64,000 nucleotides of DNA from Ceratodon purpureus (Eukaryota > Streptophyta > Bryopsida > Pseudoditrichales > Ditrichaceae): NCBI GenBank assembly GCA_014871385.1, contig CM026423.1:3228408-3292407 (forward strand), read 5' to 3'. Shown piece by piece: positions 1 to 10,464 of this stretch (the stretch's first letter is position 1; each line of letters opens with the position of its first letter). The notes beneath the pieces were generated by a model, which ran no database searches, was not told where the DNA came from, and saw only the letters and a program-made list of their open reading frames with translations. The position numbers were made by a program, and so were the translations under genes.

Positions 1-32
1 GTTCGTTCGGGTTGCGTCGGAGGAGGAGCGAG

Positions 33-2910
33 ATGGTGAGGTTGACAGCGGATTTGATTCTGCGCTCGCCTCACTACTTCAATGCGGTTCGCCAGCGGGA
101 GCTCGACCTGCGGGGTATACCTCTCAATCGCCTTGTTTTTCTTCCTTTTAGTGCTTTCGTCTTCATGGATCAGCCCCTACATGAATGTGAAATTTGACAT
201 TTAATGTGATGATCCTTGTGAACGAGCTCAAGGCATGCGGTATAGTTTTTATTGAACATGAATGTGCGTGTTCTCTTTCTCCCAAAGAATGTGATAGAAC
301 ACCAGAAATGGAAGTCGTCCTTGCCGGCAGCAAGGATTGCTTTATTGATAATAGTCGACCCGTAGAATTGGCCTGGGGATTTGGTTTTGTTAGTGAATTA
401 TGAATGTGTGGATATGCACATCGTCTTATTACTTCAGTCCTTAACACTTTCGTTAGTTCTTAGTTTTCGTTATACGAGAAATTATCTACTGTCCTTCACT
501 AAGGAAATCCTAAGCGCAACGTATTTGCATTGGCTCGAAGTATTGGATAGAGTATGTCAACTAGAGATCTTGCCGTGGTATTAAAACAAACTCTGATAAC
601 CGTTTGGCTTGGATTACGCAGGCAATAAAATTGGAGTTATTGAAAATCTTGGGGCCACAGAGGTACAACATCTGAGCTTGAGCTTAAATATTCTAGTCAA
701 GTGATTTTGGTATTTCTGGTATGCCTTGTGACGGTGGTTGATGTATGGTTGCCTGCACATGTCGGATGGTTGATTATTTTATTTTACATTATTTTATGAA
801 GAAATGTTCTCTTTTGGTTCGAAACTTGGTACCCGACACGTGAACTTATCGTCCGGTTGAATGTGCAGGACCAATATGCAAGCATTGACCTATCAGACAA
901 CGAGATAGTGAAGCTTGAGGGTTTTCCACATCTGAAGCGTCTAACTACTCTTCTTGTGAACAACAATAGAATAGCACGCATCAACCCTAATATTGGAGGT
1001 AATTTTCAGAGTCCAGGAGACAGTGAGACGTCAGTGAAGATCTCAGGTTGTTGCGATTTTCTGTATTTCACTGTCTAAACTAGGTGCACAATTTTTTTGA
1101 ATATGTGATTATCAATGGAATGTTTTGTGGTCCAGTTTTAAATGACATGGATCCTTGTAGGTGATTTGGTCATTGTGAACTGCTGTGTAATTTCGTCTTG
1201 ATTTATTTTGTTTGAAATTGTGTTTACGGTTTAGGGTTTAGCTTCATTTGGGTGTTCACTTGTATGATTTACAACTCTTAATTGTAGGATGTTGTGTTTT
1301 TCGTTGTTCTCCTCACCACAGAGGAGTACTCTGTGACTGAATATAGTCGATAAGCTGTGTAGAACTTGTGGTTGTGCAGCCGCATTGCCAAAGCTGGAGA
1401 CATTGGTGCTCACAAATAATCGGCTTTCAAATCTGGTGGACGTTGACCACCTTGCGACACTTGTGAATCTGCAGAATTTGTGCCTGCTGGACAATGTAGT
1501 CACGAAAAGGCCTAACTACCGGTTGCACCTGATTCACAATCTCCCGAAGCTTCGACTTCTTGACTTCAAAAAAGTGAAGTTGGAGGTACGTACGAAGCCT
1601 CGGTTTTTTATCTGCTCCTTGTAGTAGTTGCTCTAGTTCCACATAGAAACCTCGGTTCCTGCATCTGTCAAGTCGTGTGATTGAAGGGGATGTAAAGGTA
1701 AGTTTAATTTGATTATAGTCACTCATTTTGTGCAATGCAGGGCTCTGCTTCCGTGGAATAAAGTTGCCCAGCTGGATGGTGATGGAGCTTGTTTTGGAAT
1801 CAGCATACTAAGCGTTTTTGGTCCGTCTTGTAATGGTTCTGTTAAAGAACATGCAGAGATCACCTTCATAATTTTATTAGAACAGTCACTTAGTTATTCC
1901 GCTGAGCTGTTTCGTTAACTGTCTTCTCGTCTTTTTTATGAGGTGTTGTATTTCTTTGCTGCAGGAAAGGGAAGAGGCTATGAAGCTGTTTGCAACTGAA
2001 AATGGTCAGTCAGCCAAAGCTCCAACTCCGTCCTCGGCAAAAACTTTTGTCCCTGGTGAAATCCCTACTGATAATAGTCCGGAGACTCTCCCTGTTGAAG
2101 TAGAGGAACCTTCTCGGAAAGGGCCCACTCCAGAACAGATAGTAGCTATCAAGGTAACGTATCGTGAGCTATGAAGCTTTTTCTCTTTCTATCTATGGTA
2201 AGATTTAGATGCTCTTTGCAGTTCAAAAATGCCGTCTCTTGTGATCTTCGTAATTGACAGCGATAGTACCGTACTTCGATGGCAGGTTGATGCATCAGAG
2301 GATAGACAAGTCAGCGTGTAAGACATGTTTTGTTTGTTTGCTATTTCTTGTGAGATTCATTTCTGATAATCATCCCTTTTCTTGTGATCCAGACTGCCAT
2401 TGCAAATTCTCAGACACTCGAAGAAGTGGTCAGGCTTGAAAAGGTTCTTGAGCCTTCCCCCTGTCCCAAGTGATTATGCTTTTATCTTTTTATTCTTTCT
2501 TCTATGTGCAATGTAACTCAAATTTGTATAATGTTTAGTTGAGTACTCTCTGCATGCACTGACATCAATCCTTTCTTTGCAGGCTCTTAAGCTAGGACAA
2601 TTACCTTCAGACCTTGTGCTGCCTGGGGACGATGCTTTAAGAAAATCTACAACAGAGACCAGCGCTACTGTTCCGCCAAGTTCTGAGCATTCTGAAGAGA
2701 CCTCTGCAATGGACGAGGTATTATTCTCCTCATCTTGCTCTGGACCTTAATGATGACCATGGTTTTTAACTTCTTAATGTTATTAAGTGTAGTAAATATA
2801 TTCAAGATGCACAAGATGATAGAATGGCTGTAGTAGTTATTTATCAACTTAGGAGGGATTATAGCAGATTATGCTGATAATTATTGCTTGTTTTTTCTAA
2901 GCAGGGTTAA
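33..2910 (+). CDS. U2 small nuclear ribonucleoprotein A' (U2A')
   Basis: Leucine-rich-repeat protein of the U2 snRNP; with U2B'' it binds stem-loop IV of U2 snRNA in the spliceosome. I read eight exons: 33-114, 622-662, 869-998, 1380-1585, 1965-2153, 2393-2443, 2583-2717 and 2905-2910. All have GT/AG borders, phases agree, and the sum is 840 nt (279 residues plus TAA). The start MVRLTADLIL followed by RELDLRG is the family N-terminus. The LRR part carries SDNEIVKLEGFP, LLVNNNRI and LVLTNNRLSNL, and the LRR cap region has NYRLHLIHNLPKLRLLDFKKVK. The acidic, Pro/Ser-rich C-terminus is slightly longer than in animals and Arabidopsis (about 250-255 residues). The final coding exon is only two codons (Gly-stop), which is unusual but splices in phase. 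Seen: exons and motifs. Known: family role. Identity very likely; the last exon is the least certain. Confidence 0.93.
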
Positions 2911-4448
2911 GTGCGAAGGAGAATATCGATGGTGTTAGTGTTTGCCACGAACATTGAAATTCTTTGTAGAAAGCTGGATCCATTCCATCTTTGCCAGGTT
3001 TGTTGTCCAGCTTTGCCGTTGAGTGCACCGCTTGATAAAGTGATTGAGCTGAGCGCTGAGATCAGTTGTTGCCATCTAAATCCAAAAATCTTTTACTCAA
3101 GCCTTCCTTCAGTCCCAATGAGTGTGTGACGTTAGAATATAATTCTTTGGCTAGCATTGCTCTAGATTCTACTATTCTGATAGCCCACATATGCAAGTGG
3201 GATGCTCCTTTCTTCATTCTTCTAGCTTAGTATACTGATTAATCCACAATTCCGCAAGACACCTGACCTTTATCAGGACAGTGGCTGAGAATTCTCTTAC
3301 ACTAGTGAGCATTATTTCTTCCAAAATATTAAACATGTGTCGTGTTTCATAAAATGTGCAATTACGCTTGTGACACCAGGGTTAGAGTTTTCGTGTTGAA
3401 GGTAAAAGGTGGAGGGGTTAGCTTTTGATGAACAGTCTCTGCTAATGACTGCTAAAGACCACTTTACACTGGAGTCTGGTCCATTTCAAATGAGGTCCAA
3501 AATTCCCTTCTAGTGGATTTGACTTTGAACTCGGGAAGTTGAGCAGAACAGTGTAAAGCCGTTGGGTCAAACTTGAAACGGTTAAAACCTTCACTAAAAT
3601 CAACACCAGTACCTTCAGTTAGCCATAATTCTCCCAATATTTGAAATTTGACAAATTTTGAAGGTGACATAGACAGGTAAGGGCCGCTTTAAACCTAGAG
3701 GTCGGGCCAATTCGTTGTGTAAGAGGCCTGAAATCTCAATTGTGATTAGCATGAAGGTTGTAACTGGCCCCAAATCCCAAGGCCGTTTTGATGTAATGAA
3801 TATTTTCAGGCCGTTTTGATAGTATGAATTATTCAAATATGCATTTCATAATTACGCAATATCGCTCCAGCTTGAATGCTATATTGGGTGCACTCAAAAT
3901 CAAAGGCTAATTCTTGGACTCAATGCCAATATCAGACTTCAGTAAGAGAATAATTAACTATTATGAATACACGTCTGAGCACAGTAGCATAAATACTAAG
4001 AAATAAGGCATAACCCTCCAGAGTACTTCATTTTCACGACGGCCATCAGCAGAAAAGGGTTCAAATTAAGAGTCCTGCCAATAACGACAGCCACATATCC
4101 AAATCGGGATTGTTGCAATCAAAGCCAGAAGATGAATGGTACGAAAACTGCTCCACTAAATGTCCAACTAAGCCAGTCAAGTATTGAAGCCTGTTCTATA
4201 AGGTCGGTGCAATACAGGGAATGCTCTACAGCCACCTCTACGTTTAAACTGGAACCTCTCCAGGATGTGAAAAGCCCGGGTCAGCTGTCACTTGCAAGCA
4301 CGTACATTTACTATGCCAGTTGAAAAGCGCCAGGAGCTGTCACCTCCAGAAACTGCAATACAGGGCCTCCTTCGAAGATAATCTATTCACAAGTCGATAA
4401 GAAAACAAACGAGATTACACTAGCATCAAAGATCATCCCTAATGCCTT
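2911..4448. other. Convergent intergenic region between U2A' and SCE1
   Basis: It holds the 3' UTRs of the two convergent genes. Small reading frames here look like chance. I see no RNA gene or complete mobile element. Confidence 0.5.
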
Positions 4449-6850
4449 CTAAATTGGTGGTGGGTATTGCTTCGCTTGCTGCCTTACACGTCGCTTGTAT
4501 TCAACTGGATCCTGCATGCAAACACCACCCACGCCCAATCTCTTGTCAGATGAGCTGGAAGTATCCGACAGCAGTAACTGAAAAACGTTGAACTTGAACG
4601 GGGGCCGGGGCTTTTGAGCAAGTGCTACAATTTGGTCTACTGTACAACTGTACCATAACGTAGCATTCAATTTCAAACTAGTACAGTCAGAGAAGGTATC
4701 AGTACAGTCAGAGACGATGTCAGGAATTAAACCAGGTCGTTCCGAACTTCAAAGCTTTGAAAGGCCGACATGTGTGGCATATATACCTGAATAAAAAGCT
4801 GATAAGCTTCGGTCTGAGCGGGATCTGCAGGGTTTGGAGCATCGAGCAGCTCCTGAATGCCGACAAGGATTTGCTTCACTGTGATAGCCGGTCTCCAACC
4901 CTGCCAACCAGACTCAATACTCGGTTAAGGTGAAAAAACAAAACAACAGTGTAAATTATATGCACATGATAAACTACACTGAAAGTAACTTTCCGTAGAG
5001 ATGCTTGCTGAGAAAATACACGAACAGACAAAATAGATAAAGCATTGAGAAAAAGAGAAGCACTTTCAGGAAATAGCTTTGAGGATTTCAAACGATACCA
5101 GAGATATACTGGAGAAAGAACAATCTAGACATAACTATTGACATGGACTGAGAGACGTACAGAGTCTTCGTTGAGAATAGATAGGCAAACTGTGCCCGAA
5201 GGATAAACATTGGGGTGAAAGAAACCCTGTGGAAACTTGCACTTGGGAGGTTTACTGGGGTAATCTTCGCTGAAGTGAATTGCTACAGGGTAAAACCCGC
5301 CTTCCCAGTCGGTCTGCCAAGATCCAATCAGAAACGCGAATTAGAATGCCAAAAGATAGCAGTAACCTCACTCTAGGAGATTTTAACACTTCGTTGTGAT
5401 GATCGACAACGACGTTCGCCGTTTTCCTTGTGATAGTAAGAAGGGCATTTTAAACGCGGGTGCGTGTATATCCTAATCAAACAGGTAGTTAGTAATATGT
5501 GACTACCCAGACGGTATCAACTTACGCCAAAATGAAACGTTCCCAGTACAAGCAACCCGAAATTCACTAATATCCAAGATAACTCAATAGTGGTTGCGGA
5601 TGAAACGAGGCTCCAAATATTGCCAATGCAACATCTACAAATAAGACAACCACATACTAGCAAGGTTTGGCAGATTAAATAAGGACGATGTCTAAAGCAG
5701 TCTCGAATATTATGCCCTTAATCCACCAAGAACTTGCTCGGGTTTCCCGCAATACTTGACTACCTCACAAGAAGTGCAGCAGTGGGACTATGACATTTAT
5801 ATTTCATGGAAGACCTGTAAGTGAAAGAGCATACCCCAACTTTTCCAGGTAAAGTACACTGCCAGATCATCAGGTTGAGAGCTCCATCAGCACCCGTCTC
5901 AGGCCTTGCCACAAACCCCTGCCATCATCGAGCTCACCCATTGAGACAATTGATCCAAGCTGGTGCAACAAGATTAATTATACAAACATAACCTCACGAT
6001 AATTATTACATCTCACACACAAAAAGGAAGACAATACTAACCAGGCAAGGACTCCCAGACATTCAAATGAACCCACCATGTCTGAAAACCCAAGAAATCT
6101 CTGGACTCAAAAGGGTACGAAAGGGAGCCCAACGACAACAGCACTAATAAATAAAAAGTCATCCTCAGCTGAAAAATAACTAACGTAACCTTCATCGAAA
6201 TCCGGCTATCACAAAAGACGCGAAAACAGAGCGCAAACATGACATAACATGAAAAGATACACACATTTCAGTTTTCACAATTCCACAACTGACACTATTC
6301 CACGACAAATACCACCGCAGCTGTAGTAACTCCGCTCAAATAAACCCCATTCCTCCACATACCTCTCGAAAAACCCATGACTCACATAAGTAGGATCAGA
6401 TCAAGAAAAATAAAAATAAGCAACGAAGAGCACTCAAACGACGAAACTCCAAAATACTACAAAAATTAAAAATTAAAAAGACAACGATCCAGCAGAAGAA
6501 AAGGAACAGAAGAAAGAGTAACAGCAAAACCCAAACCCCCGAACAAAGCAACCCCCAACACTCCGAAACAAAAAAACCACTGCCACAGAAAGAAATGCAT
6601 ACACGCACATCATACGAAGACGCTCCAAAGCACAACAACACCAGTCGCGAGAGAGAGAGAGTGAAAAAGCCGTACATAAGAGCGATGGAAGAACGACTAG
6701 GGTTAGAAGAACACAAGGAGCGAGGCAGAGGCGACAGAGTACGAGAATCGAAGCGAAAAATGGCAGAGTGGAGAGCAGTACGTGGGGGTGATTCTTCCGC
6801 CACGCCTTGCGCTCCTCCGCGAGACGGCCGCGCGCAATTCCTCCCGACAT
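4449..6850 (-). CDS. SCE1: SUMO-conjugating enzyme E2 (Ubc9/SCE1)
   Basis: The SUMO E2 accepts SUMO from the SAE1/SAE2 E1 enzyme as a thioester and passes it to lysines of target proteins, chiefly in the nucleus. Five exons on the minus strand: 6850-6782, 5918-5835, 5313-5161, 4900-4787 and 4511-4449. They have clean GT/AG borders and total 483 nt, giving 160 residues, the exact length of plant and animal Ubc9. Exon 1 reads [17 protein letters not shown]; exon 2 [19 protein letters not shown]; exon 3 [30 protein letters not shown] with the catalytic cysteine in TVCLS; exon 4 [19 protein letters not shown]; exon 5 [20 protein letters not shown]. No key residue is missing. The segment from the end of exon 1 through exon 2 is repeated in inverted orientation at 9286-10272. 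Identity is nearly certain. Confidence 0.97.
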
Positions 6851-6910
6851 GGCTGCTCGTCCTCGACCTAACCAGCGCAACCTCGCTCCGTCTCCTCCAA
6901 CGCTCTCGCG

Positions 6911-6934
6911 CGCTCTCTCTCTCTCTCTCTCCCT
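6911..6934. repeat. (CT)n microsatellite in the SCE1 5' leader/promoter
   Basis: A CT run (GA on the SCE1 strand) lies 60-85 bp upstream of the SCE1 start codon. Pyrimidine or GAGA tracts are common in plant 5' leaders and core promoters. A smaller GA run lies inside SCE1 intron 1 near 6649-6662. Confidence 0.75.
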
Positions 6935-7003
6935 CTGCGTCTGTTTTCCTCTCTCGCCAGTGTTTTCGCATTTCACTCAACTCCCGCGACACGATCACTC
7001 AAC

Positions 7004-7470
7004 CCCGTTACAGCACCCGAAATGCGCCTCTATCTGCAACTTTTCTTCATTTCACTCCGCTTGATGTACTTGGCATGTAGATGGTGATGGTTTTAGGTGC
7101 GACTATTTATATGGGTATCGTACACGGGAGACCAACTGAAGGAGGAGATTACCGAAACCCGTTATGGCGGTTTCGATCACGCGTTTTGTGGATTTTTGAG
7201 GGTCGTGTGTACAGTAGTTGTAGATGATGATGGCATTTTGTTTTTTAGTTGGGTGACGGTTTTTGGTGTGAAGTGCTTTGGTGTGTTGGAGGGAGGGAGA
7301 CCATGTGAGAGCCAGAACCCGTTACAGTGCACATAGGCGATTTTATCAGCAGATTTTGCAGATTTTAGTTTTCCGTTGTGCTGTGGGGGTAGATGTTGGT
7401 TGTGACGGGATTGTGTATGTGACAAGTTTGTGTATAGCCCGGCTCCATGGAGAGTTTTCTCGTTTTCAGT
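7004..7470. repeat. Degenerate ~157-bp tandem repeat (3 units) upstream of SCE1
   Basis: Three units begin with CCCGTTA at 7004, 7158 and 7318, spaced 154 and 160 bp. The first two share, in the same order, a GTAGATGRTGATGG-like block and a GGGAGACCA block; the third shares the start and the GTAGATG block before fading near 7470. Units 1 and 3 are most alike at their starts (GTTACAG.GC followed by GCG and a T-rich stretch). The array lies directly upstream of the SCE1 leader, so it is probably promoter sequence. Related units occur in inverted orientation at 8940-9235. Confidence 0.6.
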
Positions 7471-8939
7471 TCTCACGCTACCTATTAGCGTGGGGGGGCG
7501 AAACTGTGGGCCCAGGTGGCTAAGACCGTGCTCTCGGGCGTCGTGCCAACGCTGTTCATTTCCCGTTTGTGGGCGCAAGCCTTTTTTAATATTTTAAAAA
7601 AATTTCTTCTTTAAATTTTTTTGTGGCTGGCCATTAGAATTGCATAGTAGTGGATGTCCTACAAAGTTTGAAAAGAGAGTCCATAAAAGGGGGCATCTTC
7701 TTCATCATCAACTTCTATCCAATTCCTTAGTGGATACTAGCAAGGTGGATACTAGCAATCATCTCTAATTGGTGAAGTGGCAATACTTTTAGATTTGGAG
7801 AGAAACTTGTTCTTTAGCATATATCAATGTTTAGTGTTTCTAAGTCATTTGAGACCTTTTATATTTTTTTGGTTCAAAATTTTAATTCCATAAATATATT
7901 TTATCAAAAAATAATAATATTTTAAAATATCAATATTTGTTTCAAAAGTGGCAATCATGTTATGGTACTACAGGAATTAAATTAAGTATTCATGTATGTA
8001 AACATGAGATAACTTGTTCTTTTTTCAAATCCTAATTCTTGCAATCGTCTTTGCCTCTCCCTTTATCTTATATGCCTTTATCAAGCTGCGAGTCAGAACT
8101 ACATTGGACTCACGCATATGACATGATTCCGCCCCGCCATCCACCATCCGCCAAATTAGGTAGCGAAACATGGTTGGCGGAAAATTTGTGTATATTACCG
8201 GCAGCAAGCAGCCACGCATATGCTCAACTACCTCCACCACCCAAGTCACGCCAACCCAGTGAATAGGTTGGTTCTATAGACCCGTTTCTACTTCCACGGT
8301 GTAAGGTAGAGACACATATAGTCGACCAGGTACCCATAGTCGATCAGGCTTGATTTCTAGATTCTGAAAGTACAGATGTACTCAATTTGTACATTAAAGT
8401 AGATTATCGACTTCTGGGTCGGAAGCACTTTTCACTTTGAAAAATTGTACAAATTTCAATATTGCTCAAAAATTTATTTTTAAATGACCATACGTTGAGA
8501 ACCCTATTTCTCTGTACAGGAAAATAACCTCATAATATTCCGCCCCAAAAATGTCTGAAAAATCGCTTAAATGGTCGACTTTAGGTTCCTCTACCTTATC
8601 ATGGATAGAGAAGAGAGTCTCTAGACTGAGATAACTTAGGCCGAAATTGCCTAGAACCATGCTTTGCGGTAAGAACCGTCATTAGTAGGTAAATCGGGGA
8701 GCGAAAATGCAACAATGAAAGGAGAATGACGAGGTACAACGCCATGGCAGAGAACTAGTCGGAAGAAGACGGACGGACAACATAAAGTTGGAAAATGAAA
8801 ATGGTGCATGTCCGTAAGGCCATTGACTCCACTAGAGTCACTTTCCAACTTCACAGAGATAGGATCTACAACTTCCAGCTAATGTCATGTGGATTTCCAG
8901 AGCGTGGGCCCCACCCCCGGACTGTCAAAAGAGAAAATT
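7471..8939. other. Spacer between the arms of the SCE1 inverted duplication
   Basis: AT-rich single-copy-looking DNA. A 16-bp tandem duplication (GTGGATACTAGCAA core) lies near 7730-7760, and two TAGTCGA-type direct repeats near 8320-8345. I see no gene. Confidence 0.4.
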
Positions 8940-9235
8940 CACCCCAGAGATCGCAAATGTAGATACGGGTCTCGCCGCTTCCCCACACCCAGAACCGTCA
9001 CGAGCGCCATCTACCCGAGCCGTACATAATACCCCAAAATCACTAAAAATCGTTAATAAAACCGCCTTTGCGCACCGTAACAAGTTCCAGCACTTACTCC
9101 TCAGTTGCTAGGAGCTCCACACCTAAAACAGGTACAGAATCTAAAACCGTCTCCATCTACCAGGTCATCAGACCGAACCACAAATCTCTACCAAAGCAGC
9201 AGATAAAGGCGCATTTATGCGCTGTAACGCGTTTG
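8940..9235 (-). repeat. Mirror copy of the SCE1 upstream tandem units
   Basis: On the minus strand, two units start with GTTACAGCGCATAAATGCG (from about 9226 downwards) and GTTACGGTGCGCAAAGGCG (about 9080 downwards). Each contains a GTAGATGG block, and the first has GTTTTAGGTG. They are collinear, in inverted order, with the units at 7004-7470, but by eye only about 70% alike and with altered spacing. Confidence 0.5.
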
Positions 9236-9285
9236 GGCCTTCGTCTTCCTGAAGTCGAGTGCGGAAGAAACAGTGGAGATCACCC

Positions 9286-10272
9286 CCACGTACTGCTCTC
9301 CACTCTGCCATTTTTCGCTTCGATTCTCGTACTCTGTCGCCTCTGCCTCGCTCTTTGTGTTCTTCTAACCCTAGTCGTTCTTCCATCGCTCTTATGTACG
9401 GCTTTTTCACTCTCTCTCTCGCGACTGGTGTTGTTGTGCTTTGGAGCGTCTTCGTATGATGTGCGTGTATGCATTTCTTTCTGTGGCAGTGGTTTTTTTG
9501 TTTCGGTGTGTTGGGGGTTGCTTTGTTCGGGGGTTTGGGTTTTGCTGTTACTCTTTCTTCTGTTCCTTTGCTTCTTCTGCTGGATCGTTGTCTTTTTAAT
9601 TTTTAATTTTTGTAGTATTTTGGAGTTTCGTCGTTTGAGTGCTCTTCGTTGCTTATTTTTATTTTTCTTGATCTGATCCTACTTATGTGAGTCATGGGTT
9701 TTTCGAGAGGTATGTGGAGGAACGGGGTTTATTTGAGCGGAGTTACTACAGCGGCGGTGGTATTTGTCGTGGAATAGTGTCAGTTGTGGAATTGTGAAAA
9801 CTGAAATGTGTGTATCTTTTCATGTTATGTCATGTTTGCGCTCTGTTTTCGCGTCTTTTGTGATAGCCGGATTTCGATGAAGGTTACGTTAGTTATTTTT
9901 CAGCTGAGGATGACTTTTTATTTATTAGTGCTGTTGTCGTTGGGCTCCCTTTCGTACCCTTTTGAGTCCAGAGATTTCTTGGGTTTTCAGACATGGTGGG
10001 TTCATTTGAATGTCTGGGAGTCCTTGCCTGGTTAGTATTGTCTTCCTTTTTGTGTGTGAGATGTAATAATTATCGTGAGGTTATGTTTGTATAATTAATC
10101 TTGTTGCACCAGCTTGGATCAATTGTCTCAATGGGTGAGCTCGATGATGGCAGGGGTTTGTGGCAAGGCCTGAGACGGGTGCTGATGGAGCTCTCAACCT
10201 GATGATCTGGCAGTGTACTTTACCTGGAAAAGTTGGGGTATGCTCTTTCACTTACAGGTCTTCCATGAAATA
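9286..10272 (+). pseudogene. Inverted partial duplicate of SCE1 (end of exon 1, intron 1, exon 2, start of intron 2)
   Basis: This block is the reverse complement of about 5800-6792. It includes the last codons of SCE1 exon 1 (HPH), all of intron 1, the whole 84-nt exon 2 (10154-10237, both splice signals kept) and about 35 nt of intron 2. I noticed only a handful of differences, mostly single bases, over ~990 bp, so it looks recent or recently homogenised. A chance 75-codon frame inside intron 1 is identical in both copies. The catalytic-cysteine exon and all later exons are absent, so it cannot encode the enzyme. Just before the block, GCGGAAGAA resembles the preceding exon 1 codons, so homology may continue leftward. 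It ends ~190 bp upstream of the cap methyltransferase start, in the same orientation, and may contribute to that gene's promoter or leader. Confidence 0.88.
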
Positions 10273-10464
10273 GGGATGTTTAGGGAGGTTTATAATGTTG
10301 GAGAGATGCTTACTGAGTTTGGGTTTATGGTTTTTGTCGATGGTGAATCATTTGGAGTTTTTGATCGGATTTAGGGTTTTCACGTAGTTTGTTGGAGAGC
10401 TGATGTTTTTCTATGGTTTGGGTTGTGGCAGGCGTTGTTGGGAACTCTGGTTGACGTTGTGGAG

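Noticed and set aside
1230-1242. TTTAGGG-like telomere motif
   Set aside because: A single short match, not an array.
6396-7080. Overlapping 160-200-codon frames on both strands around SCE1 exon 1
   Set aside because: They run through SCE1 intron 1 and the CT-rich leader; only the 23 codons of exon 1 match a protein family.
9068-9676. 202-codon plus-strand frame
   Set aside because: It crosses the junction of the duplicated SCE1 fragment and translates intron 1; a composition shadow.
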